Source: Edaphochlamys debaryana
Taxonomy: Eukaryota; Chlorophyta; Chlorophyceae; Chlamydomonadales
DNA: 64,000 nt
Assembly (NCBI GenBank): GCA_016858145.1
Contig: JAEHOE010000009.1
Coordinates: 1,054,001-1,118,000 of the forward strand
Direction of reading: 5' to 3'
Part shown: positions 11,213-22,600 of the stretch, in pieces
Layout: every line of letters starts with the position of its first letter
How positions within the stretch are numbered: position 1 is the first letter of the stretch
Translations under genes and position numbers: made by a program
The notes under the pieces: generated by a model
What the model was told of the DNA's origin: nothing
Databases searched by the model: none
What the model saw: the letters and a program-made list of their open reading frames with translations, nothing else

Positions 11213-12766
11213 TGGCTTGAAGGGATGGCTAGCACCGCTCTGTGCTGGTGTGGGTCAAGGGGATTTTGAGCCCTCATCTGCCTACCGGTACGTTACTTCG
11301 AAGCCCACTTCGTTGCCGGCAGGCGTGCACCAAGTAAGGCTGGCGGCGGCCCCCGTGCTCTCGGACCTGTGACCCTGGTGTGACGATAGATGTATGGTTG
11401 GAGCTGGTCTCTGGACCTGGGTTTGGGTCCTACGTCAGGCCAGGTCAACTTGGAGTGGGGTCTGACCGAATGCGTCACAAAGAGCGCACACAACAGCAAA
11501 CAGAAGAGGGCAGGTGTATGTTTCGCCCGCGAGGGCGTGTGTGCAAGGGGTCAGTGTCGTATGGGCTCCGGTGGCCGGGCCGGGTGCGTATTACTCTCGT
11601 ATTATTCTGTTTGTGGTGGCTGGGGCTAGAGGGGTAAGCAAGGTGAATGTGTGGATGACGGGAAGACATGCCCCGACCCGCAATCCTCATGGTGGATAAC
11701 GATGCCAGTCACCACTTGCTTAAACGAGAGCAGCACCAAGATGGATATATAGGAACAACCAGCAGCAGTGGGGTTGGTGGGGTTGGTGGGGTGGGGTGGG
11801 GTGGGTGGGTGGGTGGGGTGGGAGCTGCTTGGGTCGTAGATAGCTGTCCTTGGTGGTGATTGCCGCGGTGCCAGGCACTACCATTCCGAGCAGACGATAG
11901 GCGATTACAACCTTGCTCCGCATGCAAGGGTTGATTCACGGCTTGACAGGGCTTGTCCCTGGGCTAGCTTGACGTAATGGTCACGGACCCGCACGCCTTT
12001 GCAGCGAAACACCCAGATCTCCCGCCAGCAAAAGAGGTTACTTCCACGCCAACACAACACCACATTGATGCTTAGGAGAGAAGATGTTATACGTGTGATA
12101 AGCGAAGCTATGCCTGCGGTGGCTGGGGCTGAATGTGTGGTGTGACGGCGGAGATAGAATCACAAGGAAGGGCACGAACCATTTCTGGACGTGGACGAAA
12201 ACATCACGTTAACACACGAAAGAGCCTTGGAAAAGTGCATACCCATCTAGCAGATCCTGCAACGAGTGGTGTGGTGAGGACTGACTTGGATGATGATAAC
12301 TAGGTGCATCCTCTGTGGGGCTCCTGACACACAAGCCTTACACCTCCCCACGGGCCACGGCACACAAACGGTTGCTTGAAGACTTGCAGTTCTGGTCCGA
12401 AATGGCTTAAGCTATGTTGTCAGCAGCCATCCTGCTATCTATTAGATATTCCGCCCTCCCTGCCGCGGACCCCACCGCTCCATCGGTGGCCCGACACGCC
12501 TCACCCGCCGCCGGCCCCCGCCCAAGGGTGCCAAGTGTACACCAGACCAGCGTCCGCGCGCTCTCCCCCACCGTACCACCGGCCGCCCTTAGCTCGCCAG
12601 GCTCTGTAGCCCCCCAAGGCGCCGTCGAGCGTCGACCACACGGGCGGCTTTTGCCCGCCCAAGGCACCGGCGTGCACGCTTGGTGGGAGGAGGCCGGGCT
12701 TGGCGTGGGTGGCCTTCAGTTCCCGCCCGCCGCCTCAGTATGCATTGTAAGTATAACACTATAGCG
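11213..12766. other. Convergent intergenic region
   Basis: This lies between the ends of the EEP gene (+) and the first secreted-protein gene (-). It contains a GGTTGGTGGGGTTGGTGGG microsatellite-like run at about 11772-11822 that could form G-quadruplexes. No gene is supported. A TTACA (TGTAA on the minus strand) near 12335 could serve the minus-strand gene. Confidence 0.5.
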
Positions 12767-15700
12767 CTACACCCGTACGCCCAGGCACCGGTCCTCGCTG
12801 CCCTGCACCGCCGAGGTGATGCAGCCATTGATGGCATCGAAGTACCTGGGGGTAGGGGGTAGGTGGAGGGGGTGGGGGGAAGCGAAAGGTGAGGGAGAAG
12901 AGAAGGGATGGAGTAGTAGGGGTGAGAGCGCATGCCGGCGGGGTGAGAGGCGCGGCAGGAAGCGCGTACGTGCATGCACCGCATGCAGTAACAGCGCTCG
13001 GCTAGCTCGATGCCTCGGGATTGGGGGCGGGGAGAGCCGCCCTCCCCGGGGTCCCGGCCCTGCCCGTGGTGAGGGGCGGCGCTCAGCGCAGGCCGCAACA
13101 ACGAACCCCTCGCATCACGCACGCACCTGCCGTCCTTGACGGCGTCGTACATAATCGAGTTGACGTACTGGAGGTTGGGCACGCACTGGGGGGGAACGAG
13201 AAACAGGGAGGAGGTTACGCGAAAAGCAGGGCCAACAGAGGGGGGCACACATGCCGGCAAGAATGCATTAGAAAGGCGGCCGGGGTCGAGGGAGGTCTAG
13301 CGGGCAGTGGTCGGTATGACGGCAGCCCCGTTGGTTTGGGCGCGCGTGAGGGGTGCGAAGGAGTTGGGGGGTGGGGTGGGGGCAGGGGCGGGGGCGGGGC
13401 AAGGCGCTTCCCGCCCAACGTGGCATGCATGGCGCGCCTCACCGTGAAGCTAGACATCGACACGTTCCTGCCCTGGCTGTACGACAGATAGTTGTTGTTC
13501 CACGCGACCGTGCTGCGGGAAAGATCGAAAGGGACGACGGTCACAGAGGGGCACCGGTCTCAGCGGGGTTCCTCTCACTCTGTGGCGCCATCCTCGGACC
13601 CTGGACTAGCCTAGCCCTGCTCTTGTTATCTGCGTAATCTGCGCCCCTGGACTGGTCCCATCATCGCCCCAAACCTCAAGCTCGCTCCCAGGGCTTCGGG
13701 CTGGTGGGGTCCTGTCGTCATGCTGACCAGCCAAGCCCAAGCCCCATCAGGCCCCCCATCTCACGCGCCCGCAGCTGCTAGCCCAACCTCGGCAGCCGCC
13801 CGGTGTGACTCACCATCCGGCCGCCTCGCACATGTTGAGGGCCGCATAGTCCGTCATGTTGAGCTCGCGGGCTGGGGGGAGGGAAGGGGAGAGAGCGAGG
13901 AGAGGGCAGGTACTGCCTTAACAGGACGAAGCCGGGGCGGGGGCGCGAGGACCACAGCGCTCATGGCTACCGTCAGTCAGTCAGCCAGCCCAGGTTTCAC
14001 CCAGGCCTCCCATGCCCCATGCTGGGCAGCTCGTGGCTGCATGTGACATTGCACAGGCAGCAGGGAGGCCCACGACCCCGCACAGATCCCGCCGCAACTC
14101 ACAGCGCCCGTTCACCACAGTGTTGACCGCCGCGCAGGCCCCCGTGTACTGGTAGCGGCGCCAGTACCGCTGAGCGAAGTCGCACGTGCCGCGAGTCGCC
14201 TCCCTGCGGTACACATCGTACGCCCCCAACGGTCAAACGTACGGCTTGAACGGACGCTCTTGCTGGCGTAAACCGCAGTGCCAAACAGCGACACATGTGG
14301 ATTTCCCTCCCGGCTGGCCCGGCCCCAGTCGGTGTCCCCTTCTGCTCACCAAACAGTCTTGTTGCTGAGGTTAGACCCAATGTAAATCTCGCCCCTGGGG
14401 GTAGTATATGGACGAAGTGTCAGGACGTGCTGTTAAATCCACACCGATGTGACATTAGCCAACATAGTAGCATGCAGCCCCTCCCAGCCATGTACCCTCT
14501 ACTCTCTCTCAGGCCCTCAGCGCCTGCCGCCTTCCGTTCCTTCGTAACCCCTCCTCCCTCCCTTCCTCTTCCTCAAACCCCCCTTAGTCAGCGCCCCTCG
14601 CTGCGGCCTCACCAGGCACGGGACTCGAGGCCGCTGCGCACCGTTCCGTTGAGCAGGAGCATGTAATCCACCTGGGGGTTGGTTGGCGGTCGCCGGTTGG
14701 GGGTTGGCGGTTGGGGGTTGGACGGCGGCGGCGGGCTTAGGGGTTTAGTTGCTGTTGTTGTTACACGGACAAGGGCATCAGCCGTGAACTCCCATACGGG
14801 CCGTGGGCCAAAGGGACGTATGTGCATTGAAGCAGTTGGAAGTAAAGCTACGTTGAGTTGGCCCTTAACGGTTAGCGGCTGATGGGCGACGTCGGTTGGT
14901 GGGCTTGCAAGAAGCACCCCTGTCCTTTCCACCCCGCTGTGTGGGAACCCCTCCGCCCCCTGCCCCAACCCCTCCGCCCTGTTCCTCACGTAGGGCTTCC
15001 AGTAGCAGGCTCCGACGTTGAGCGGTCCGCCCATCCAGGCCTGTGGGGTCCAATAAGGGTACGTGGGTGGGAGTGAGGTTTCCATACAACACACCCGACG
15101 AACTTAGGGCGGTACACGATGTGCGGAACACAATGTTCGGCAGTACGGTATAACAGGCGTGGTCGGGCTTCCAGGAAAGGATGAAGACTGCTTAGCAGCT
15201 GACGGGCTCAGCGGCGTTTGTGAGCCATGCCCGCGCGCAAAGACTCCCAGGAAACCTCGACATGCCACGCATCACGATGCACGCACGCACCTCGATCTCA
15301 GCCTTCTTGGTATCAACGAACTGCGGGCCTCCGAACATGTAGGCCTCGCTCCACACACATTCCGGGTAAGTTGTGCACCTGCGGTAGGGTGGGGAATGTG
15401 CAGATCATCAGCAGAGCGACGGGTGGTTGTGGAATGCAGAGTCGTGCAGATTTAGTTTTGTGGGGATCGAGGGATCGAGGACGTTGCGCGCAGATTTGAG
15501 GCAGATCTGTGGGGTGGCGTACCAAAATAATTGTACGGCTGCGCTTGTCCCGTGCTCTGTACACTGCGCGCCGCACTACTCACTCGTCCTTGTACAGGTT
15601 CGTGCAGAAGCTGAACTTTTGGCTGGGGGAGCGGGGAAGGGGGGAAGGAGACAAGGGCGGGGGCCGCGGGGCACGTCAACTCTGGCCGCCAGGCAAAGGA

Positions 15701-17854
15701 ATGACGCCGTCTCCTGCCCTCTGCTGCCCTCTGCCCATAGCACTTCCCCACATCCCCCCGCGCTAGAAGCGTGACTCACAAGTTGCTTCCAGGGCAGAAG
15801 ACGTCCTTGGCCTGCAGGTAACTGCGAAAACGAGGGGGCGGTAGAGAACGGGGTGAGCGAGGGCTTGAGGCGCCGGGGCGGCGGCATCTCTGTCAGCCAG
15901 GACACACAGGGGAGCGGTGGAGCGAGGGGAGGCGGGGCGCTTAAGTGCGAGCGGGGCATGAAAGGCACGAAAGGCCGTTAGGACTCGAGGCGAGCGGCTC
16001 GAGGAGGCCGCCCCTGTGCCAGCGGCCTCCTCCACCGCCGCGATCGTAGTTCGCCTCAGTGCTACTGCAGAGGCTCTCCGGCAAACGTGTTCTCGACACA
16101 TACAACGCCTCCACCACGCCACGCCCCCGCCTCCGTACCGGTACGCATGCAGCAGCTCGCCCGCCCCCCGCCCGCACCCCCGCATCCCCCCCCCCCCCAA
16201 ACCCCAACCTCGCCCCCGGCCCCCGCCCCCTCTCGTGGGGCTCACTTGGGCATTCCAGAGGTACAGGCGGTGCCGCCCAGCTGCGGAACCGGGGCGGGAA
16301 GGCAAAGGTTCGTAACGGATTGTACATGCAAGGAGAGCGGGCTCAGACAGGGGCAAGGGCTCATCCCCGCTTCTGGCCTCGGTCCGTAAACCGAGGGATG
16401 AACTTCTCAAACCCTCTGTCCGTCCACCGCCTCACCCAGACATAGCAGCGGTTCTTGCGGTCGTTATAGCAGGCCTGCTTGGCGTTGGGATCGGCCGTGA
16501 AGTTGTACCTGTGCGTGTGTGGGGGGGGTGTTGCGGCCTCGCCTGTTTGGCGTCCCTGTTTTGGCCACGGCGCCATCCACGCAACCTGTGTGCTTGGGTC
16601 CATAACTCACGCCTGTTGGGAGCACCGACCCCGACCCCCCTTGAGGCCCCCGCCCCCTTACAGCCCCGGCCCCGTAGCACCCCTCCCGCACGCCACCCCG
16701 AACTCACGCCCTGCATGCGTCAAGGTTCTTGGATGTGGTGAGGTCGACCCTGCGGGTTTGATTGGCAGAGGCGGAGGGGACGGAGGGGCGGTGGGTCACG
16801 CAACTCATTTGCGTGAAGCTGGGTTGGCCAGCCAGGCGGGGGTGATGGGGGCGTCTGGCAATCCGGCAGAAGAGCCCGGTCCCCGGTCCTCATTGCATCA
16901 TCGCCCCCGCGCCGCCAACCCCACTGTCCCGCCAGACTAAGCAGGGACGTGCGCCTCCGGCCATTCAGTGATCTTCGGGATCAGCTAGACACGCCAAACA
17001 CACGCACCGGACTTGCGGAGAGCCCATCTTGCCGACCGTGTCCACGAGCGTGTTGATGAAGTTGGTCTGGTGCAGGGAAGGATGGGCAGGCGGGGCGGCC
17101 AAGGCGGGGAGGGTGAAGAGCGTGTGTGTGGGAGCGAGGCGGATGCGTCCCACAACACTCGTGTCAACACCTCTACGTGTAGCCCCTGCGCCCTTACGTT
17201 CACGAAGCAGCGGGAGGTCGAGGTCACCGTCCCGTTAGCGTCCGTGGTGGCCGGGAAGAAGCGGCAGGGGATCGGCTCGGGGCCGGAGGGGGCGCGGTGC
17301 TTGGGGGGTGGCCGATGGCGCGGCGGGGGACTCCTGCGAGAGCCGAGAGCGAGGGCGGTGGAGCGGAGCGGGTGAGGGGGACGGGGCCGGGTTTTAGCCG
17401 GCTGTGGCACGGAGACCTCAAGCTCGGTTCTCAAGCTAGGGAGGAGGAAAGGGAAATGAACTGGACGCGCCCGGTGTATGCGCTGGGCTAGGCGGCGGGA
17501 GGAGTGACCACAACGACGAGCAATTCCCGGGAGGTAGGGCCGAAAGCGCGAGCCAAAACGTGCCTAAAGCCTCCCGCAGATTGCTGCGCCTGGAGTCGAC
17601 ATCATACCTGTTGCTATGCCCAAGCCCTGCGAACGCCGCCTCGCTCCATTGACGCTGCGCCAAGGCGGGCATGCTCCTGCACAGCGAACACAAGCCGGCT
17701 TGAAGCATGTCCATGAACGACAGCATGCTCAGCTGCTGCAGGTCGGGGCAGCGTGTGGATGTGCGCGAAAGGCAGCTCGCTCATGCTCAGTCGGAAACCT
17801 GACTTACGCCGCGACGAGCGCCGCGACAGCGAACAAGAGAGCTGAGTTGGCCAT
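12767..17854 (-). CDS. Secreted Cys-rich glycoprotein, paralogue 1
   Basis: This is a member of a three-gene local family with about 17 small exons. Exon 1 (17808-17854, 47 nt) encodes a signal peptide (MANSALLFAVAALVA) and ends in phase 2, as in the paralogues. Exon 2 adds a Pro/His/Arg-rich linker, then PCRFFPATTDANGTVTS. Later exons encode YNFTADPNAKQAC, SGMPK, QAKDVFCPGSN, ECVWSEAYMFGGPQF, GGPLNVGACYWKP, a DYMLLLNGTVR segment, EATRGTCDFAQRYW, NMTDYAALNMCEAAGW, NNNYLSYSQG, YVNSIMYDAVKDG and the C-terminus GSEDRCLGVRV (TAG at 12767-12769). Cys pairs and N-glycosylation sequons recur throughout, and no membrane segment follows the signal peptide. It is probably an extracellular or cell-wall glycoprotein. 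I recognise no named domain, and the enzymatic or structural role is unknown. Confidence 0.8.
13718..13918. repeat. Near-identical block shared with paralogue 2
   Basis: An intron, an exon (encoding NMTDYAALNMCEAAGW) and the start of the next intron are almost identical to 20323-20527, although other introns of the two paralogues have diverged beyond alignment by eye. This is the signature of recent gene conversion. Confidence 0.8.
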
Positions 17855-19619
17855 GGTAACTGTTGAGATATGCATGAAATAAGAGAGAGGCCCTGTTTTT
17901 GTAGGCAGTCGGCCGACTGCGATCTGATGCATGCGAGCGACGGTTGACGGTGCGCACTAGACTCCAAGCAGCGCATACTTCATAATCCATGCCAGACCGC
18001 GAACATCGGCATACTCACGTCAGTCATAGCTAATATTCTGGGAGGCCCGGCCCGGCCCGGACGAATTCTGCCAGGTCCCACCGGTTACCCTCGCGACCGG
18101 GCATCTCGTTCGTCTTCGCTGATGTTGGTTATACTTATGTCTTCAAATGGAGACATCTGAAACCCATCGGTCAACCTGCCACACATGTCGCGAGCGATAG
18201 CCCGCCGAGGCCTTCTGCACTGGTGTTAGTGCGCGTGCAGCTACCGAGGCGAGCGTGTCAGCTCGGGGCACAGCCCGGGAGCGGGGGGATGTGGCCGCCT
18301 CTTCACCTCTGTTCGCCCGCCCAAGCATGTCGGCCGATATCCGCCCGCGACCGACGGCTTCTGAGCCCCGCAAGGACTGTAACTGGCCTTTATATGCATA
18401 ACAAGCACATAGGAACACTTTGGGATGGGGACCAGGCGGATGCTAGGGAGCCGGGGGGAGTGGAACCCGTCAGGCCCCGCTGTCGCCTGCCTGCCGTCGA
18501 CCTGATCGCTTCCTCTGCATCCTGTGCACACTCTCCTCATCTACGGCCGACCCGGCGTCCCTGCACGGAAGGGACAGGCCACGTAGAGACAGAACAGCGA
18601 TGAAGCCGCATGCCTGGGCCCGCCTTGTACTTCGGTCAGGCTCAAACGGACGGCCTGCCAGCCTCGATTGGGGGGGCTGGTTGGGGGAAAGCCCGTTCCG
18701 GGCCCAAGTGGGCCCACGCTGCCAAAGAAGATTGGCAATTAGCAGAGAAGGCAGGATAACAAGCGACATGTGAGGTGCTGCTTGCAGCTGAGAGGGCCCG
18801 GGAGGTGGTGTCGGGCGCCGCGGGGGCACGCTGAGTGCATCTCGACACGAGATGGACGGCGGTCCACCCCCGGGAACGCTTCACTTTGATCACAGGTGGG
18901 CCAACGTGCTCTAATAGCGGGTCTGGCGGCCGCCTGCACTCACAACACCGCAGCGACATGTGAGGTGCTGCTTGCAGCTGAGAGGGTCCGGGAAGTGGTG
19001 TCGGGCGGGGGCGCCCTGAGTGCATCTCGACACGAGATGGACGGCGGCCCACCCCCGGGAACGGTAGGGGGACGGCGGGCCCCGAGTGTACCGCGATAAC
19101 GGCATCTTTACAGCGCTCGACGCGAAACTCATAGCACTGCTGGAGCTTCCTTACTTGACAGACATATCAGACACCGAGCAATGCACTGGGATAGATGAAG
19201 CATGAGATGAAGCTAGCGTGTCTTGTGTAGTAATGGGAAGACGCAGAGCCAACACCACGCATACAGACGCCCTGCAGGAAACGTCAGCCAGACCATAAGC
19301 GCACTTAGGTACTTTGTCTATGCGTACAAGCCCGCCATCAGGAAGTGAAACATGAGCATAGAAGCCAAAACAGGTTTTGAAGAACGCGGCGGGCTTGTGT
19401 ATTGGGCAACATCGACAGCCTGGGCAACCCTCCGCGGCAACCTGCCACACACACTCAGATGAGTATGTCTCAAGCATGCCAATCCGCGCATAATTGCACC
19501 GCCTGTGCGGCTTCTTAGCACGGCATCAAGGGAACTGCCAGGGGGGTATCAGAGTCGTGTCCCCCCTTCCCGATGGGCCCTCAACCGATCCGCCACCTCC
19601 ACGTGCATCCGGCTCCCCT
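17855..19619. other. Intergenic region between tandem secreted-protein genes
   Basis: This holds the promoter side of paralogue 1 and the 3' flank of paralogue 2. It includes a short CCCGG run near 18050 and a diverged direct repeat at 18763-19062. No gene is supported. Confidence 0.5.
18763..19062 (+). repeat. Direct repeat, about 110 bp, 190 bp apart
   Basis: A block beginning GCGACATGTGAGGTGCTGCT at 18763 recurs at 18953 and continues for about 110 bp with a few substitutions and indels, ending near CACCCCCGGGAACG. It lies in the intergenic region upstream of paralogue 1. Confidence 0.85.
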
Positions 19620-22600
19620 CTACACCCGTACGCCCAGGCACCGGTCCTCGCTGCCCTGCGCGGCGGGGCTGAGGCAGGCGTTGATGGCATCAAACCACCT
19701 GGGGAAAGAGGGGCAAGGGAGGGGTTGAGGGGGGCGGTAGGGGAGGGGTTAGGGCAGCTGGAGCGCGTGCATGCGCGGGGCCGCTTCACCCTCGACGCCG
19801 CACTGGTACATTGTGTCGGTGGCATACCCTGGCATCGTTGCATGGGCCGGCTTACTGCTTGCTTGCCGTGCGATTTCGGCGGACACGGTCTTCCTAGAAC
19901 ACGTCAGCGCCCACGCCTGAAATCCCCATGCTTCAACCAACGCACTTTCCATCCTTGGCGGCATCGTACTTGAGAGCGTTGAGGTAGAAGAAGTTGGGTG
20001 TGCACTGGGGGCGTCAAGGAAACGCGGGGGAACACACGGCTGTGAGGAGCGCCTAGCTCGCTAGCTATCATCACCCAAGCAGCCCCCAAGCTGGAAGTCG
20101 GAGTGCGAGGACAAGCAAGGCGCGCGGTGGTGTGCGTGTGCTCCACGCGCGCTCGGGAGGGGCGTACGGAAGGACGAATCGGAGTGAATGCGGCTCACCA
20201 CAAAGCTGGACATGGAAACGTTCTTGCCCTGGCTGTACGACAGGTAGTTATTGGTCCACTGGACCTGGCTGCACGGATGAAAGGGGACGGGGAGGCGGGC
20301 GGGAAGGGCGCGGGTTTCTGGGGTCATGCTGACCAGCCAAGCCAAAGCCCCATCAGGCCCCCCATCTCAAGCGCCCGCAGCTGCCTGCCCAACCCCGGCA
20401 GCCGCCCGGTGACTCACCATCCGGCCGCCTCGCACATGTTGAGGGCCGCATAGTCCGTCATGTTGAGCTCGCGGGCTGGGGGGAGGGAAGGTAGAGGAGA
20501 GAGCGAGGAAGAGGGCAGGTACTACCTCAGCAGTAAGTCGGGAGTCCTACCGTATCTAGCACATTGTCTGCTGCGCACAGTGCACAGCTTACGGTATGAA
20601 CAGATGGCTCACCCAGATAGGAGCAGATAGACTGGATCTTTCGCTCAAACCCCAACCACGGGTGCAATCACACCTGTTACACCCCGTCACGCACTCACAG
20701 CGTCCGTTCACCACGGTGTTGACCGCCGCGCAGGCCGCCGTGTACTGCTGCGTACGCCACGTGCGCTGGGCGTAGTCGCACGTGCCACGAGTCGCCTCCC
20801 TGCGGTACACACCGTACGCCAGCAACGCAGCCACCTTGAGCCCCAAGATGCAGTGCGGGTGCAGCCTTTCCTTGTTTGCCCCGTGGATTCTGCAACCAGA
20901 GCGTCCCTTCATCTTCCCTTGCGCTTACCACTGGGTCTGGTTGCTCCTGGTAGAGCCGATGTTGTCATCGCCCCTGTACGACAATAGCCAGTACGACATT
21001 AGTCATCCGGCATGCGTACAGGCATGCGTTTACAGCAATGCTCTAGCCTCACCCGCGACGGCGGGTGCCGCACATGACGGTCATGGCACTCGCAAGCGCC
21101 CGCACCGTGCCCCCATTCATGCCCTCCGTGTTTCCTCCGCATGCTCGCAAGCACACCTTCTTCCCACGCTAACCTCTCCCCCACCCCGCCCCCCTAATCG
21201 CCCCCTCCCCTGAACCCACCAGGCGCGCGATTCGTTGGCGGGGCGGACCGTGCCGTCGGGCAGTACCATGTAGTCCGCCTGGAGGTTAGTTGGCGGGTGG
21301 CGGTTGATGGTTGGGAGTTAACGGTCGGCGGTTGGGGGACGGCGAGCTAGCCTGAGCGATGGGCGGGGACCTTCAGCCTCTTCACACGCCCTTGCGACGG
21401 GGCCCGCGCCAGGTCCAGGCCAGTCCCACGGCTCAAGCTGACTCTCGCCTACCCGTGCCCACCCTAGGCCCTGCCGGACCCGGCCCTGCTCGCCACACTT
21501 ACGTAAGGCTTCCAGTAGCACGCGCCGTAGTTGAGCGGGCCGCCCTCCCGGGCCTGCCGAGGGGGTGCCAGGGGCCAGCAAATGGAGTCGTTGCATGGCC
21601 CAGCCAAAACCCGGCCCAGACGCCGCTGCCGCCGCGGCACTCTCGGCAAGCCAGCGCTCGAGGCAATGGTGATGGGCTGCCTGCCGTGCCGCGCCGTGCC
21701 TTCGACTCTGCACCAGCCGAGTCCTGCCTGCCAGGCCCCTTGGCGCGCGCGCGCGCGCACGCAGGACTCACCTCGGTCTCGTCCCTCTTGGCCTCCACGT
21801 TCTGAGCTCCGCCGTAGAGCAGGACCTCGCTCCACACACACTCCAGGCTGGCGGAGCACCTGCGGGCAGGGCCGGCGTACACAGGTGGGTAAAAGTCTTG
21901 AAAGAGTTGGCCTAGAAACTTGCCGCGAGCAACGTCTTGTGCGCGGGGACTTGCGAGCCCGTACTCACTCCTCCTTGTACAGCGTCGGGCAGAGGCTGAA
22001 CTTTTGGCTGTGGGCAAGGGAGGAGGGGCAAAGAGCGGCGGGAGATGAAGCAAACATTCATTCCCATTCAATCGGCTGTGTATGCTCTCTACCAAAACCT
22101 TGTACGGCATCTCGCTCAGCAGCCCCAGCAGCCCAGAAGCCGTCCGTCTCCACGGTCCACGGACCACGGTCCTCGTGCACTCAGTCATGGCACCGCAGGC
22201 ACACCGGCATACCCAAGGCTTTGCCACCACACACGGGGCGCCCGCCGCGCCCACCCGCTATGTCCCCGTGCTGAGGTCCCCTCCTGCTCGGGCCGTAAGG
22301 CAAAGCCTACAACCCGATCTACAGGTATCCATTATAAACATCCTATCTTTGAAACGCAAAAGCACCGAGGTCAGACCCGCGCCCAGACACTTGCACCGCA
22401 CTGCCCACCCACGCGCCAAGCCGTGCGGCCGGCAGGCCACTACCGCTGCTCACAAGTTGCTGCCGGGGCAGTACTGCCCAAGTGCCCAGCCATGCATGCG
22501 TCTATCGGTCCACAACCCACCAGTCCGTTGCCAGACGTGCAAACAAGGCAAACCCAAGGTAAGCCATCAAGTCAGGCCGTCACTCACAAGTTGCTTCCGG

